49,398 bases of DNA from JAQYVL01 sp964578935 (GCA_964578935.1 CAZOEW010000002.1:1-49398), one strand, 5' to 3'; positions 9,538 to 18,941 are shown, counted from the stretch's first letter. Translations and numbers: made by a program. Notes: generated by a model not told the origin, from the sequence alone.

Positions 9538-9627
9538 ATGAAGAAATTTGAAACCGATCAACTTGTTGTTGCGATCATTTTTGGTGTATTGATTCTATTT
9601 TTCACCATATACCGAATGTATCCATAA
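9538..9627 (+). CDS. Possible 29-residue single-helix membrane peptide
   Basis: ATG 9538 opens a 29-codon frame encoding MKKFETDQLVVAIIFGVLIL followed by FFTIYRMYP. It has a charged start, one continuous hydrophobic helix of about 18 residues and a short polar end, so it would be a single-pass membrane peptide. I found no clear Shine-Dalgarno sequence. The composition looks more like a real small membrane protein than random AT-rich sequence, but without a ribosome site or homologue this stays tentative. Confidence 0.25.
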   Translation: MKKFETDQLVVAIIFGVLILFFTIYRMYP

Positions 9628-9799
9628 AGAGCCGGTATCTTTTTAATCGGTTTATGAACAACAGTTCAGCCGAAAGATTTTCTTTTTATCGACAACCGGC
9701 CGCAGATTGAGTAAATTATGGAAATTTTTTTTCAAACCCTTCGAACCCTGTGTGAATAAAAATTCATTTTACGGTTTTATTCACTGGATGATGCAAAAT

Positions 9800-9832
9800 C
9801 GAACATTCTTTGCCGGCGACAGCGAATGTTCG
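9800..9832. promoter_or_regulatory. Perfect 9-base inverted repeat, possible operator
   Basis: CGAACATTC at 9800-9808 is matched exactly in reverse by GAATGTTCG at 9824-9832, with 15 bases between. No T-run follows on either strand, so it is unlikely to be a terminator. It lies about 65 bases upstream of the -35 of the beta-oxidation promoter. A dimeric regulator site is possible, but no regulator gene is adjacent. Confidence 0.4.
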
Positions 9833-9870
9833 GAATAACTGTATGAAATGGTTAGGATATAACTTAATGT

Positions 9871-9978
9871 CCGTCAATTCGAATAACCTGATTTTCCTTG
9901 ACATTTAAATTTTATTTTTGATATAAAATAAATTTTGGCTCCAAAACTGAACGGTTATTCATTGTGATTGAATGACGG
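9871..9978. repeat. Inverted repeat arms flanking the beta-oxidation promoter
   Basis: The left arm at 9871-9888 contains CCGTCA and GAATAACC. The right arm at 9953-9978 contains GGTTATTC and TGACGG, their reverse complements in reversed order. The promoter lies between them. The right arm also contains ATTCA-N7-TGAAT (9957-9973), a small palindrome of the general kind used by TetR-type fatty-acid regulators. The regulator is unknown; a looping or paired-operator role is inference. Confidence 0.35.
9898..9926 (+). promoter_or_regulatory. Sigma70-type promoter for the beta-oxidation operon
   Basis: A perfect -35 TTGACA at 9898-9903 is separated by 17 bases from a -10 ATATAA at 9921-9926; TATAAA with 18-base spacing is the alternative. 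The spacer is almost entirely A and T. Transcription would begin near 9933, leaving a leader of about 105 bases before ATG 10040. Confidence 0.7.
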
Positions 9979-10039
9979 TTTCGATGGTTTATTGATCACA
10001 CATACTCAATAACATGCATATTTATAACAGGAGGAGATT

Positions 10040-12463
10040 ATGGCTAAAAGAATTGAAAAAGTAGCTGTTATTGGCTCTGGTATCATGGGGAGCGGAATCG
10101 CAGCTCTTTGTGCCGGTGCCGGTATCCCGACATTGCTCTTGGACATTGTTCCATTCAACCTCAAGGAGGAAGAAAAAAATGATCCGGCAGCAAGAAACAG
10201 GATTGTCAAGGCAGGGATGGACGCCGCGCTTAAAGCAAAGCCGCCTGTATTTTATGACAAAAAAACAGATTTGAGTCTTATTTCAACCGGTAACCTGGAA
10301 GATGATTTTCACAAGCTCTCCGAGTGCGATTTGATTTTTGAGGTTGTGGTTGAAAATTTAAAAATTAAACAAGAGCTTTTTTCCCGTATCGAAAAAGTCA
10401 TGAAAAAAGGAGCGGTAATCGCTTCAAACACTTCCGGGCTCCCCCTTCACAAAATGGCGGAAGGCAGATCAAAGGAATTTAAGCAGCACTTCCTGATTAT
10501 GCATTTTTTCAATCCGGTTCGATACATGAAAATGCTTGAAATCGTTCCGGGAGAAGAGACACTTCCTGAAATTACGGAATTCATGGGCAATTGGGGAGAA
10601 AAAAACCTTGGCAAGGGTATTGTCTGGGCAAAAGATACACCCAATTTTGTCGGCAACCGAATTGGAATGAACCTGATCTGTAAAACCTTCAAGATGCTTG
10701 AAGACTCGGATATCATCATACCTGAAATCGATGCGTTGTTCGGACCCAATATGGGTATGCCGAGAACAGCAGTTTTTGCGCTGGCAGATCTTGTGGGGCT
10801 TGATACGATTGGACATGTCGCCGATGGTTCATATGAAAACCTTCCGGATGACGAGGCGCGGGATGTATATCAGCTTCCGCAGTTTGTCAGAGATATGCTG
10901 GACAAGAAAATGCTTGGCAAGAAAACCAATGCAGCCGGCGGCTTTTATAAAACCGAATTTGATGCAGCCACATTTTCAAAGAAAAAACTGTATCTCGATC
11001 CCAAGTCATTTGAATTCAAGGAGTTTGACAGAAAAGCCGTTGTTCCCGAAATTGCCAAGAAAGCTAAAGAAGGGAAAGACCTTGCGGAAAAACAGAGGAT
11101 ATTGGTTTACGGCAATGACAAATATTCAAAATTTGCATGGGATCTGATTGCAAATTTACTGGCTTACTCCGCAAACAGAATCCCGGAGATATCGGATACC
11201 ATCATCGGCATTGATGATGCCATGAGATGGGGATTTGCATGGGAAATCGGTCCATTCGAGATCTGGGATAATTTAGGTGTTGAAGAATCCGTCAAGAAGA
11301 TGGAAGCAGACGGAATCGCTGTTCCTCAACATGTTAAAAAGATGCTGAAGGCCGGAAACAAGACTTTTTACAAGGTTGAGAAGGGAAAAGACATGTTTTT
11401 TGATTTTTCATCCGGCAGCTACAAAGAAATCAAATTCAGTCCCAAAATGATTTTTCTGAAAACCTTGAGAGCGGATAACAAGGTGGTAAAGTCAAACAAC
11501 TCCGCGTCGCTTATCGATCTTGGTGACGGTGTTTTCAATATCGAGTTCCATTCCAAGATGAATGCTCTGAACAAAGCCATGGTTGAATTCATGTCCGAAG
11601 CGTCGCAGTATGTCCTTGCAAATGGTGTTGGACTTGTTTTTGGAAACCAGGCGCCCGGAATGCCCGGCGCGTTTTCCGCAGGCGGTGATCTTGCTTATAT
11701 GGGAGGACTCGCAAAAGAGGGTAAATTTTCAGAAATCGATGACTTCATTAAAGAAGTCCATAAAGGAATAATGGAGCTTAAATACTGCAGCATCCCTGTT
11801 GTCGCGGCACCTTATGGCATGACACTTGGCGGTGGATGTGAAGTCTGTCTCGCCGCGGACCGGATTGTTGCGCATACCGATCTGATTATGGGCCTTGTTG
11901 AAATCGGCGCAGGCCTTGTCCCGGGTGGGTGCGGAATGATGCATCTCTGGCAGAGATACATGGACAGCGTCCCCGGTGATGTAAAATTGGCCGATTATGG
12001 CGCCTATATTCTGCCGGCTTTTATGGCTGTTGCTCAGGCGAAAACCTCTATGTCTGCAGCTCAGGCGAGAAGAATGGGTTTTTTAAGGCCCACCGACAGA
12101 ATCGTTGCAAATAAAGACTACCTGATCGGAGAAGCAAAGAAGGAAGTTCTGAAAATGGTAGACGATGGATATGCGCCGCCGGTTAAAAAGAAATATCCGG
12201 TTATGGGGCAGGCCGCACAGGGTATGGTCTGGGCGGAAATGTTTAATATGAAATCAGGCGGTTTTATTCCTCCTCACATGGAGTTCATTGCCAAAAAGGC
12301 GATTTATTGCATGTCGGGGGGTGAAGCCAGACAGGGCCAGCTTGTTTCTGAGGAATATCTGATGAAACTTGAAAGGGAAGCTTTTGTTGAATTGTGGAAG
12401 ACAGAAAATACTCAGAAAATGGCAAACCACATCATGACAACTGGAAAACCCTTGATGCTTTAA
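10040..12463 (+). CDS. 3-hydroxyacyl-CoA dehydrogenase / enoyl-CoA hydratase fusion (FadN-like)
   Basis: This enzyme should hydrate trans-2-enoyl-CoA and oxidise the resulting 3-hydroxyacyl-CoA with NAD in fatty-acid beta-oxidation. The N-terminal dehydrogenase has the NAD fold AVIGSGIMGSGIAALCAGAG and the catalytic-His segment HFFNPVRYMKML, with its C-terminal helical domain to about residue 470. The crotonase domain follows (about 495-720). Both catalytic acid positions are present, in GGGCEVCLAADR and LVEIGAGLVPGGCG. The dehydrogenase-first order and 807-residue length match Bacillus FadN rather than E. coli FadB, which has the hydratase first. An AGGAGGAG site precedes the ATG. Cotranscribed with the thiolase 28 bases downstream. 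Confidence 0.92.
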   Translation: MAKRIEKVAVIGSGIMGSGIAALCAGAGIPTLLLDIVPFNLKEEEKNDPAARNRIVKAGMDAALKAKPPVFYDKKTDLSLISTGNLEDDFHKLSECDLIFEVVVENLKIKQELFSRIEKVMKKGAVIASNTSGLPLHKMAEGRSKEFKQHFLIMHFFNPVRYMKMLEIVPGEETLPEITEFMGNWGEKNLGKGIVWAKDTPNFVGNRIGMNLICKTFKMLEDSDIIIPEIDALFGPNMGMPRTAVFALADLVGLDTIGHVADGSYENLPDDEARDVYQLPQFVRDMLDKKMLGKKTNAAGGFYKTEFDAATFSKKKLYLDPKSFEFKEFDRKAVVPEIAKKAKEGKDLAEKQRILVYGNDKYSKFAWDLIANLLAYSANRIPEISDTIIGIDDAMRWGFAWEIGPFEIWDNLGVEESVKKMEADGIAVPQHVKKMLKAGNKTFYKVEKGKDMFFDFSSGSYKEIKFSPKMIFLKTLRADNKVVKSNNSASLIDLGDGVFNIEFHSKMNALNKAMVEFMSEASQYVLANGVGLVFGNQAPGMPGAFSAGGDLAYMGGLAKEGKFSEIDDFIKEVHKGIMELKYCSIPVVAAPYGMTLGGGCEVCLAADRIVAHTDLIMGLVEIGAGLVPGGCGMMHLWQRYMDSVPGDVKLADYGAYILPAFMAVAQAKTSMSAAQARRMGFLRPTDRIVANKDYLIGEAKKEVLKMVDDGYAPPVKKKYPVMGQAAQGMVWAEMFNMKSGGFIPPHMEFIAKKAIYCMSGGEARQGQLVSEEYLMKLEREAFVELWKTENTQKMANHIMTTGKPLML

Positions 12464-12491
12464 TTTAATCAAACAAAAGGAGGAGATCCTT

Positions 12492-13697
12492 ATGAGAGAC
12501 GCATATATCGTAAGTGCAGTAAGAACACCAGGCTGCAGAAGAGGCAAAGGTGCCTTGGCTCAGACAAGCCCTGAAAAACTGATCGTTCAGGCATTGAATG
12601 CCGCGGTTGAAAAAGCAGGCATTGATAAAGGTGAGGTTGATGATCTGATGCTGGGATGTTCTTTCCCGGAAGCGGAACAGGGGCTTAATATCGGAAGGGT
12701 GTCCCTGCAGATGGCCGGTTTTCCGGATCATGTCAGCGGTGCAACCGTCAACAGGTTATGTGCATCAGGTCTTGAATCCGTTGCCCAATCCTGCACACGG
12801 GTCATGGCCGGATGGTCCGAAGTGACCATGGCCGGTGGTGTTGAGTCCATGTCGATCGTTCCCATGGGTGGAAATTTGCCCAGGCCGCTGGCATCATGGG
12901 CAAAGGAAAGCCCGGATGTTTACGTGTCAATGGGAATTACAGCGGAAAATGTTGCAAACCGCTATAAAATTTCAAGAGAACAGCAGGATGAGTTTGCATA
13001 CCACTCACAGATGAAAGCCGCTGCCGCTCAGAAGAATGGCCATTTTACAGAAATAATACCGACCACGGCGGACAGGTTTGTGGAGAAGAAAGATGGTACG
13101 ATAGTCTGTGAAACATTTATTCAGGATTTTGACGATGGCGTGCGAGATACGACAACGATTGAAGGCCTCGCAAAACTGAAAACGGTTTTTGCGGCAATGG
13201 GTTCGGTTACAGCGGGTAATTCCTCACAGACAACCGATGGCGCCGCCGCATCCGTTATCATGAGTGGCGATGCTGTAAAAAAATATGGTGTGAAGCCTCT
13301 GGCAAAACTGGTTTGTTACACAACTGCCGGCTGTAAGGCAGATGAAATGGGTGTTGGTCCTGCCTATGCGGTTCCCAAGCTTCTAAAACTTGCCGGTATG
13401 AAAGTCAAAGACATCGGACTCTGGGAACTGAATGAAGCGTTTGCGTCACAGGCCATCTATTGTGCCCAGCAGATCGGAATCAGTGACAAAAAATACTGGG
13501 CGTCAGACAGCCCGGACAAGATTATCAATATCAACGGCGGAGCGATCGCTCTCGGCCATCCTCTCGGATGCACCGGATCAAAACTATTGGCAACCCTGAT
13601 CGCGAATATGCAGCGACTCGGCGTGAAATACGGTATTGAATCCATGTGTATCGGCGGCGGTATGGGAGCTGCAGCGTTGTTTGAACTTTGTGAATAG
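12492..13697 (+). CDS. fadA: Acetyl-CoA C-acyltransferase (3-ketoacyl-CoA thiolase)
   Basis: The thiolase performs the last beta-oxidation step, cleaving 3-ketoacyl-CoA with CoA to release acetyl-CoA. The acylated cysteine is C90 in NRLCASGLESVAQS. The other catalytic residues lie in WELNEAFASQA (NEAF), GGAIALGHPLGCTGSK (GHP) and the final CIGGGMGAAALFE (CxG). At 401 residues it is typical. AAGGAGGAG lies just before the ATG. The pairing with the upstream hydratase/dehydrogenase makes a degradative role likely, although thiolases can also run in synthesis. Confidence 0.93.
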   Translation: MRDAYIVSAVRTPGCRRGKGALAQTSPEKLIVQALNAAVEKAGIDKGEVDDLMLGCSFPEAEQGLNIGRVSLQMAGFPDHVSGATVNRLCASGLESVAQSCTRVMAGWSEVTMAGGVESMSIVPMGGNLPRPLASWAKESPDVYVSMGITAENVANRYKISREQQDEFAYHSQMKAAAAQKNGHFTEIIPTTADRFVEKKDGTIVCETFIQDFDDGVRDTTTIEGLAKLKTVFAAMGSVTAGNSSQTTDGAAASVIMSGDAVKKYGVKPLAKLVCYTTAGCKADEMGVGPAYAVPKLLKLAGMKVKDIGLWELNEAFASQAIYCAQQIGISDKKYWASDSPDKIININGGAIALGHPLGCTGSKLLATLIANMQRLGVKYGIESMCIGGGMGAAALFELCE

Positions 13698-13719
13698 ATT
13701 TTTGGTGAACTAAAAAAAC

Positions 13720-13759
13720 AAAAGGGGGACTGCCTGATGGGGTGGTCTCCCTTTTTTTT
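13720..13759 (+). terminator. Rho-independent terminator of the beta-oxidation operon
   Basis: AAAAGGGGGAC at 13720-13730 pairs with GTCTCCCTTTT at 13745-13755, giving 11 pairs with one G-U and a 14-base loop. A run of eight T's ends at 13759. It starts 22 bases after the thiolase stop codon. Confidence 0.9.
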
Positions 13760-14082
13760 GTTTTCGCGGTCTTCTACAATTCTTCGACAATATTGATCAG
13801 AAAAATTTCAATGAAATCCTTTACGTTATCATCAGGATATTGTTTTTATGATTATCTTGACACATATTTACCTTTGATGCATACTCCGACACTAAAATAC
13901 TGTAAATTTTGTATAGTACGGTCCTATGTCTATTGCCTTATAACATCTAAATTGAAAGCTCACGTTAGATAAAAATTTTGAGTGCGTGACTGCTGTTTGG
14001 AAGAAAGACCAAAAGAGCCTATCGATATAGCGATCTGTTCGGGATAACAAAATTATTCTACAGGAAAACAGGAGCTCAATCA
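13760..14082 (+). other. Intergenic region before the diguanylate cyclase, with a candidate promoter
   Basis: No gene is visible. A perfect TTGACA at 13857-13862, 17 bases from CATACT at 13880-13885, is the best promoter for the downstream cyclase and would give a leader of about 190 bases. A second TATAGT (13912-13917) has no good -35. An in-frame but unconvincing small frame (13742-13972) was not called. Confidence 0.45.
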
Positions 14083-16293
14083 ATGATACGTAAAGTCAGT
14101 ATCACCTATCCCACAATCGGCATGGCAGTACTAATCATTTTAAGTGTCACTTTTTCTTTTTATTATATTGAAGTCAAAGCCCTGCGCGACATACTCATGG
14201 TAAAAGAAACCACAAAAGCCGAAGATATCTATTATATTGTAGAAAGCCTTATTCAACGAGACAGTGACAAGCTGGTGACCCTGTCCAAAGTGTTACAGGA
14301 GCATAACGGCCTGACAGAAGGATTAAAATTTTTTGTTTCATCCGATGGCGATATGGAACCGTTGAAAATGGTAATGGATAACCTTTATTCCCAGATTGGC
14401 GTGGATATCTGTCAGATTTTCGACAAGGACTGCAAATTGATTTATGGCGTAACAAAAGGTGGTGAGCAGAATCCAGATTTTTTAGGCATTAAAATGGATA
14501 CGGTTCTGAGCAGTAATGATAAATTAATGGCGGAGAAGATCGATACAAAATGGGCGCTTCTCGATTCTGTTCAGATAATTCGTGAAAATGAGCTGTATGG
14601 TAAAATCTTGATCGGTAAATGGATAGACGATGATTATGCAAACAAGATTGCCTATGAAACGGAAGTGCATGTTTCTTTCGGTTCAACCGATGGTGTTATC
14701 GCGAGCTCTCTGCCTTCCGGACAAAGAAACCATATCGATAACAAAGCATTGAAAGATAGTATTCTGGATATAAAATCCATTCGAGTCGAGCATGCTAAAA
14801 ATTTTAAGGTAATCCATTATTCACCTATGGAATTGGCTGAAAAACTTTTTGGCCTGATTGTTGAAATGGATACAAAATCTTCCTATCAGTTGCTTGAATC
14901 AAACAAGAATCATATTCTGAAGTTATCAATTCTGATTCTGATTGTGGCTATTTCGTTGCTGACAGCGGTCATGTTATATACATTGCGGCCCTTAAAAAAT
15001 CTAAAAAACAAAGCGAAGCAGACGGTAAGAGATATTTCAGGTGAAGATTTAAAGGAGAGAAGAGAAAATGAAATCGTGAGCGTAATCAGATTTTTTGATA
15101 AAATGGTAGAAACCGTAACCAATCACATCGCAGAACGCAAAGAAGCGGAGAATGCCCTGAAAAAGCACAAGGAAGATCTTGAAACGCAGATAGAAGAAAG
15201 AACTGCTGAATTAAAAAAGGCAAATGCGAAACTGATTCATACGGTTGACGAACTTGAACAGCGTACAAAATTGACGCTGCTTTTTAATCAATTCGGCGAT
15301 CTGATTCAGGCGTGTGATGGTGAAGAAGAAACATACAGTCTGTTAATAAAGTTTTGCCGAAAATTATTTCCCACCGATGCGGGCTATCTGAGCATTTTTG
15401 ACAGACCCAGGAAACTTTTGAAAGTCGTGGCTTCATGGGGAGATATTGTTATTGATAATGAGGAGTTTAAAAGGAATGCCTGCTGGGCGATACGTCGAGG
15501 TCACATACATTTTGTTCAAAATCCTGAAATAGATCCCCTGTGCCCTCACCTGCAAAACAATTCCGCATATGAGTATCTGTGTGCGCCAATGATAGCAAAG
15601 GGAGAGGTCCTTGGAATGCTGCACCTGCGATTAGATCCTGGCAATAAGGATCTGGTCGATGAAGAAAAAGAACATATATACAATGCAAAGCAGATGAATA
15701 TAATAAGCCTTCTTGAACATTATGCGTCTCCTCTCATCAATTTGCGCCTTAGAGAAACTTTGAAAATACAGTCTATTCATGATCATTTAACGGGTCTGTA
15801 CAACCGTCGATACATGAGAGATACATTGGAGTTTGAAGTAAGACGAGCAAAACGACATAATTCAACCCTTGGTTTGATTATGGTGGATGTCGATCATTTT
15901 AAAAATTTTAACGATACTTACGGGCATGAAGTGGGTGATATTGTATTGCGAGAGCTGGGATCCTTTCTGAGAAACAATATCCGGCAGGAAGATATTGCCT
16001 GCCGTTATGGCGGGGAAGAATTTATTTTAATACTGCCGAACACATCTTTAGAAAATGCACGCGCACGGGCAGAGGACTTCAGAGAAAAAATAGAGAAGGA
16101 ACTCGCAATCAATCACTTGAAAAAAATGCACAGAATAACGGTTTCACTCGGTGTTTCCGCATTTCCGGTTCACGGGCATACCATTGAAGAAACGCTGAAT
16201 GCCGCAGATGCAGCACTTTATCTGGCAAAAACAAGAGGCCGTAACCGGGTTGAAGTTGGAAACATCTATAAAGTTTCCGTTGCCGGGAAATAG
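14083..16293 (+). CDS. Membrane sensor diguanylate cyclase (extracytoplasmic sensor, HAMP-like, GAF, GGDEF)
   Basis: It should make c-di-GMP in response to an external signal. A first membrane helix (about residues 10-30) and a second (about 280-302) enclose a periplasmic sensor of roughly 250 residues of uncertain fold. Then come a HAMP-like linker, a coiled coil with the repeat LETQIEERTAELKKANAKL, a GAF domain (about 400-560) with CWAIRRGHIHFVQN, and a GGDEF domain from DHLTGLYNRRYM. The active site is GGEEF at 643-647, and an intact product-inhibition site RQED lies at 634-637. No EAL domain is present, so it is a synthase only. It stands alone between its own promoter region and the muiA-like gene. 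Confidence 0.9.
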   Translation: MIRKVSITYPTIGMAVLIILSVTFSFYYIEVKALRDILMVKETTKAEDIYYIVESLIQRDSDKLVTLSKVLQEHNGLTEGLKFFVSSDGDMEPLKMVMDNLYSQIGVDICQIFDKDCKLIYGVTKGGEQNPDFLGIKMDTVLSSNDKLMAEKIDTKWALLDSVQIIRENELYGKILIGKWIDDDYANKIAYETEVHVSFGSTDGVIASSLPSGQRNHIDNKALKDSILDIKSIRVEHAKNFKVIHYSPMELAEKLFGLIVEMDTKSSYQLLESNKNHILKLSILILIVAISLLTAVMLYTLRPLKNLKNKAKQTVRDISGEDLKERRENEIVSVIRFFDKMVETVTNHIAERKEAENALKKHKEDLETQIEERTAELKKANAKLIHTVDELEQRTKLTLLFNQFGDLIQACDGEEETYSLLIKFCRKLFPTDAGYLSIFDRPRKLLKVVASWGDIVIDNEEFKRNACWAIRRGHIHFVQNPEIDPLCPHLQNNSAYEYLCAPMIAKGEVLGMLHLRLDPGNKDLVDEEKEHIYNAKQMNIISLLEHYASPLINLRLRETLKIQSIHDHLTGLYNRRYMRDTLEFEVRRAKRHNSTLGLIMVDVDHFKNFNDTYGHEVGDIVLRELGSFLRNNIRQEDIACRYGGEEFILILPNTSLENARARAEDFREKIEKELAINHLKKMHRITVSLGVSAFPVHGHTIEETLNAADAALYLAKTRGRNRVEVGNIYKVSVAGK

Positions 16294-16365
16294 AAATACT
16301 TTTAAATCCCCTTCAAACTATAGAAGCGAAAACAATCACAAGAACAGTCTTATGAGGTGATCACA

Positions 16366-18102
16366 ATGAAAGACCACTCTCCGTATGATACATTACCGAT
16401 ACAGTTGATAGGAAATATAAGGAAAGCCCGCTGCAACCGGATCGGCCGATTCACCGGAAAAAAATTCACGATTATTTCCTTGATCATTCTATGCCTGACA
16501 ACTGGAGTATTTCATGCTTCTGCACAGGATATCGTTCCGTCTCAGATCAAAGCAGTGACCCTTTTTCCTGATCAGGCTTTGATAACACGTGAGGCAAATG
16601 TCAAGGTGCACAAAGGTTTAAATGAGATTCTGATTGATATTGAAGCTTTTCAGGTTGATTCGGATTCCGTTTCCGCAAAGGTTTTTGGAAAAGGGGAACT
16701 TTACAGCGTTCAATTTAAAGATATCTTTCTGCAGGTTGCCCCCCAGAAAAACATTCGGACTTTGGAAGAAAAACTTCAGCAGCTCAATGCATCTCGTGTG
16801 GCGATGGAGGACAACAGGGTCCTGCTGCAAAACAAGGAGCGGTTTCTTTTATCGGTCATAGATTTTTCCAAAGTGCAGCTTCCTCAGGATATCATGACCA
16901 CCTTTCCGAAAATTCAGGATCTGGATAACACCTTAACATTTCTGGGGGCGAGTTTTAAAAAGATCAATGAAGAAAAACAGGCGTTGAACGCAAAAGTCGA
17001 TTCCATTAAACAGGAGATCCAGACCGTCGAAAAACAACTGGCATCCCTTACCATATATCGAAAAAAAGAAAAGAAAGCGATTGAGATCCTGTTTAACACA
17101 GCAGAAGACCAGCATATTAAAATTGAGGCCAGTTATCTCATCCCGAATGCCTCTTGGAAGCCGGTTTATAAAGTTGATGTGGCTCCGAATTTGAACACGG
17201 TAAATTTGACCATGTTTTCAAAAATCCATCAAAAAACAGGAGAAGATTGGAAAAACATAGCCCTGACAGTTTCAAACGCCATTCCCGCCAAAGGCGCAAG
17301 ACTTCCTGAAATTACTACCTGGGATTTGGATATTGCGAGGCCTCAACCAATCGCTGATCGCAGCAAACGTTTTAGCCATAGTCAAGAGCCTGATGATCCG
17401 GTTCATGCCTTTGCCATGAAAGAAGAAGCCGAGACCGAGGAAGCTGGATTTGCCGTCGCCCTGAAAAAGGAAATGCCTTTTTCAGTTGAGTATACGCTGA
17501 ACCAAAAGGTTAGTATTGAATCCAGGGATGAGGTCACCCTGCTGCCTGTTTTTAATAAGATTATGACAGGAGAATTCTCATATGTTGCCGTACCCAAAAC
17601 ATCCCCTTTTGCATTTCTGATATGCAAAACGAAAATTGACATGGAAATTCTGGACGGACCGATGAATGTACACTTTGGTTCACAATTTATTGGAAAGACC
17701 TTTCTGGAAGCAAAAAAAGCAGGTGAGGCCTTTGATATCAATATCGGTGTAGATCGTGCGGTGAGAATAAAACGGGAAAAAGAAAAAGACAAAATCCAGG
17801 AAACTTTTTTCGGTTCGTTTGAAAGAAACACAATTGTTCGGGAAATGGCCTTTACGGTCGTTGCCGAAAATTTGAAAAGTGAACCGATAACCGTCACGAT
17901 TTTTGACAGTATTCCTGTTTCGCGGACCGATAAGATTAAAGTGGAAAACGTGAACATTCAACCGAAACCAAGTGAAAAAAATTATCAGGGAAGGGAAGGC
18001 GTACTGCTATGGTCATTTGTCTTGCAGCCTGCTGAGGTAAAAAAAATAAATATATCTTTCTCCATAAGCTACCCCAAAGACGAACCTGTTTTGGGATTAT
18101 AA
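16366..18102 (+). CDS. Exported MuiA/DUF4139 family protein
   Basis: Belongs to the mucoidy-inhibitor MuiA (DUF4140/DUF4139) family, whose biochemical function is unknown. After a long positively charged N-terminus there is a hydrophobic segment (ISLIILCLTTGVFHASAQ) that looks like a signal peptide. The family opening VTLFPDQALITREANVKV follows, then a central coiled coil (about residues 125-240). The beta-rich DUF4139 region (ASYLIPNASWKPVYKVDV through LLWSFVLQPAEVKKI) ends the protein. ATG 16366 has GAGGTG eight bases ahead and is preferred to GTG 16357. Its stop overlaps the start of the glycosyltransferase in a TAATG, suggesting a joint envelope or surface-polysaccharide role. Confidence 0.82.
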   Translation: MKDHSPYDTLPIQLIGNIRKARCNRIGRFTGKKFTIISLIILCLTTGVFHASAQDIVPSQIKAVTLFPDQALITREANVKVHKGLNEILIDIEAFQVDSDSVSAKVFGKGELYSVQFKDIFLQVAPQKNIRTLEEKLQQLNASRVAMEDNRVLLQNKERFLLSVIDFSKVQLPQDIMTTFPKIQDLDNTLTFLGASFKKINEEKQALNAKVDSIKQEIQTVEKQLASLTIYRKKEKKAIEILFNTAEDQHIKIEASYLIPNASWKPVYKVDVAPNLNTVNLTMFSKIHQKTGEDWKNIALTVSNAIPAKGARLPEITTWDLDIARPQPIADRSKRFSHSQEPDDPVHAFAMKEEAETEEAGFAVALKKEMPFSVEYTLNQKVSIESRDEVTLLPVFNKIMTGEFSYVAVPKTSPFAFLICKTKIDMEILDGPMNVHFGSQFIGKTFLEAKKAGEAFDINIGVDRAVRIKREKEKDKIQETFFGSFERNTIVREMAFTVVAENLKSEPITVTIFDSIPVSRTDKIKVENVNIQPKPSEKNYQGREGVLLWSFVLQPAEVKKINISFSISYPKDEPVLGL

Positions 18103-18938
18103 TGCGGATGAATGAAAAAACACCTCTTGTCAGTGTCATTATCCCCACTTTCAATCGTGGATGGATCTTAGAAGATGCGATAGAATCAGTTTGTTCTCAG
18201 ACATACCGAAATTTCGAATGTATTGTTGTTGATGACGGGTCCACGGACAATACCCGGGACATTCTCGAAAAGTTTAAGGAAGATATTCTTGTTATCCGAC
18301 AGTCAAACAAAGGCGTGAGCGCGGCAAGGAACAAAGGGGTTGCCTCCTCGAGAGGGACTCTGATTGCATTCCTGGACTCCGACGACCTCTGGAAACCTGA
18401 AAAACTTGCCGTTCAGACGGATTTCTTCGCTTTATATCCGGAAACACAGATTTGTCAAACAGATGAAATATGGATTCGTAGAGGCACTAGAGTCAATCCA
18501 AAAAAATGCCATCAGAAGCCTTCGGGCATGATTTATGTTCCATCCCTTTCTCTCTGCCTTGTCAGTCCATCAGCAGTGATGATGAAAAAAGATCTGTTCG
18601 AAACGGTAGGTGGGTTTGACGAAAATTTACCTGCATGTGAGGATTATGATCTCTGGCTGCGGATCGGCTGCCGGTATCCTGTTCCGCTGATACCGCAAAA
18701 GCTTGTCATAAAGAGAGGAGGGCATGATGATCAGCTTTCCAGGTCTCCGGGATTGGATAAATATAGAATTCTGTCTCTTAAAAAAAACCTTGAAACCGGG
18801 AATCTTACATCATCGCAATATTGGAAAACAGTAGCCAAGCTGAAAGAAAAGTGCAGGGTTTATGCAGATGGATGCATGAAAAGAGGAAAAGAGGACGAAG
18901 GTGCGTATTTTAAGAATCTAACGGAACATTTTTCATAA
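18102..18938 (+). CDS. Family 2 glycosyltransferase
   Basis: A GT-A fold inverting glycosyltransferase of family 2, probably cytoplasmic. The nucleotide-sugar site is shown by VSVIIPTFNRGWILEDAIES, CIVVDDGSTDNT and the metal-binding DxD-type AFLDSDDLWKPEKL. A later CEDYDLWLRIG corresponds to the acceptor and catalytic-base region. At 278 residues and without membrane helices it resembles enzymes adding single sugars to surface glycans. Its start overlaps the muiA-like stop. The acceptor cannot be told from sequence. Confidence 0.88.
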   Translation: MRMNEKTPLVSVIIPTFNRGWILEDAIESVCSQTYRNFECIVVDDGSTDNTRDILEKFKEDILVIRQSNKGVSAARNKGVASSRGTLIAFLDSDDLWKPEKLAVQTDFFALYPETQICQTDEIWIRRGTRVNPKKCHQKPSGMIYVPSLSLCLVSPSAVMMKKDLFETVGGFDENLPACEDYDLWLRIGCRYPVPLIPQKLVIKRGGHDDQLSRSPGLDKYRILSLKKNLETGNLTSSQYWKTVAKLKEKCRVYADGCMKRGKEDEGAYFKNLTEHFS

Positions 18939-18941
18939 AGT

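Larger units (their letters stand above)
9514..10039 (+). other. 526-base intergenic regulatory region before the beta-oxidation operon
   Basis: The gap between lysC and the beta-oxidation genes holds, in order, a possible 29-codon membrane-protein frame (9538-9627), a perfect 9-base inverted repeat (9800-9832) and a strong sigma70-type promoter (9898-9926). Outer repeat arms flank the promoter (9871-9888 and 9953-9978). A roughly 110-base leader ends in the ribosome site AGGAGGAG before ATG 10040. I saw no terminator for lysC and no FadR-type box here. Confidence 0.6.
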
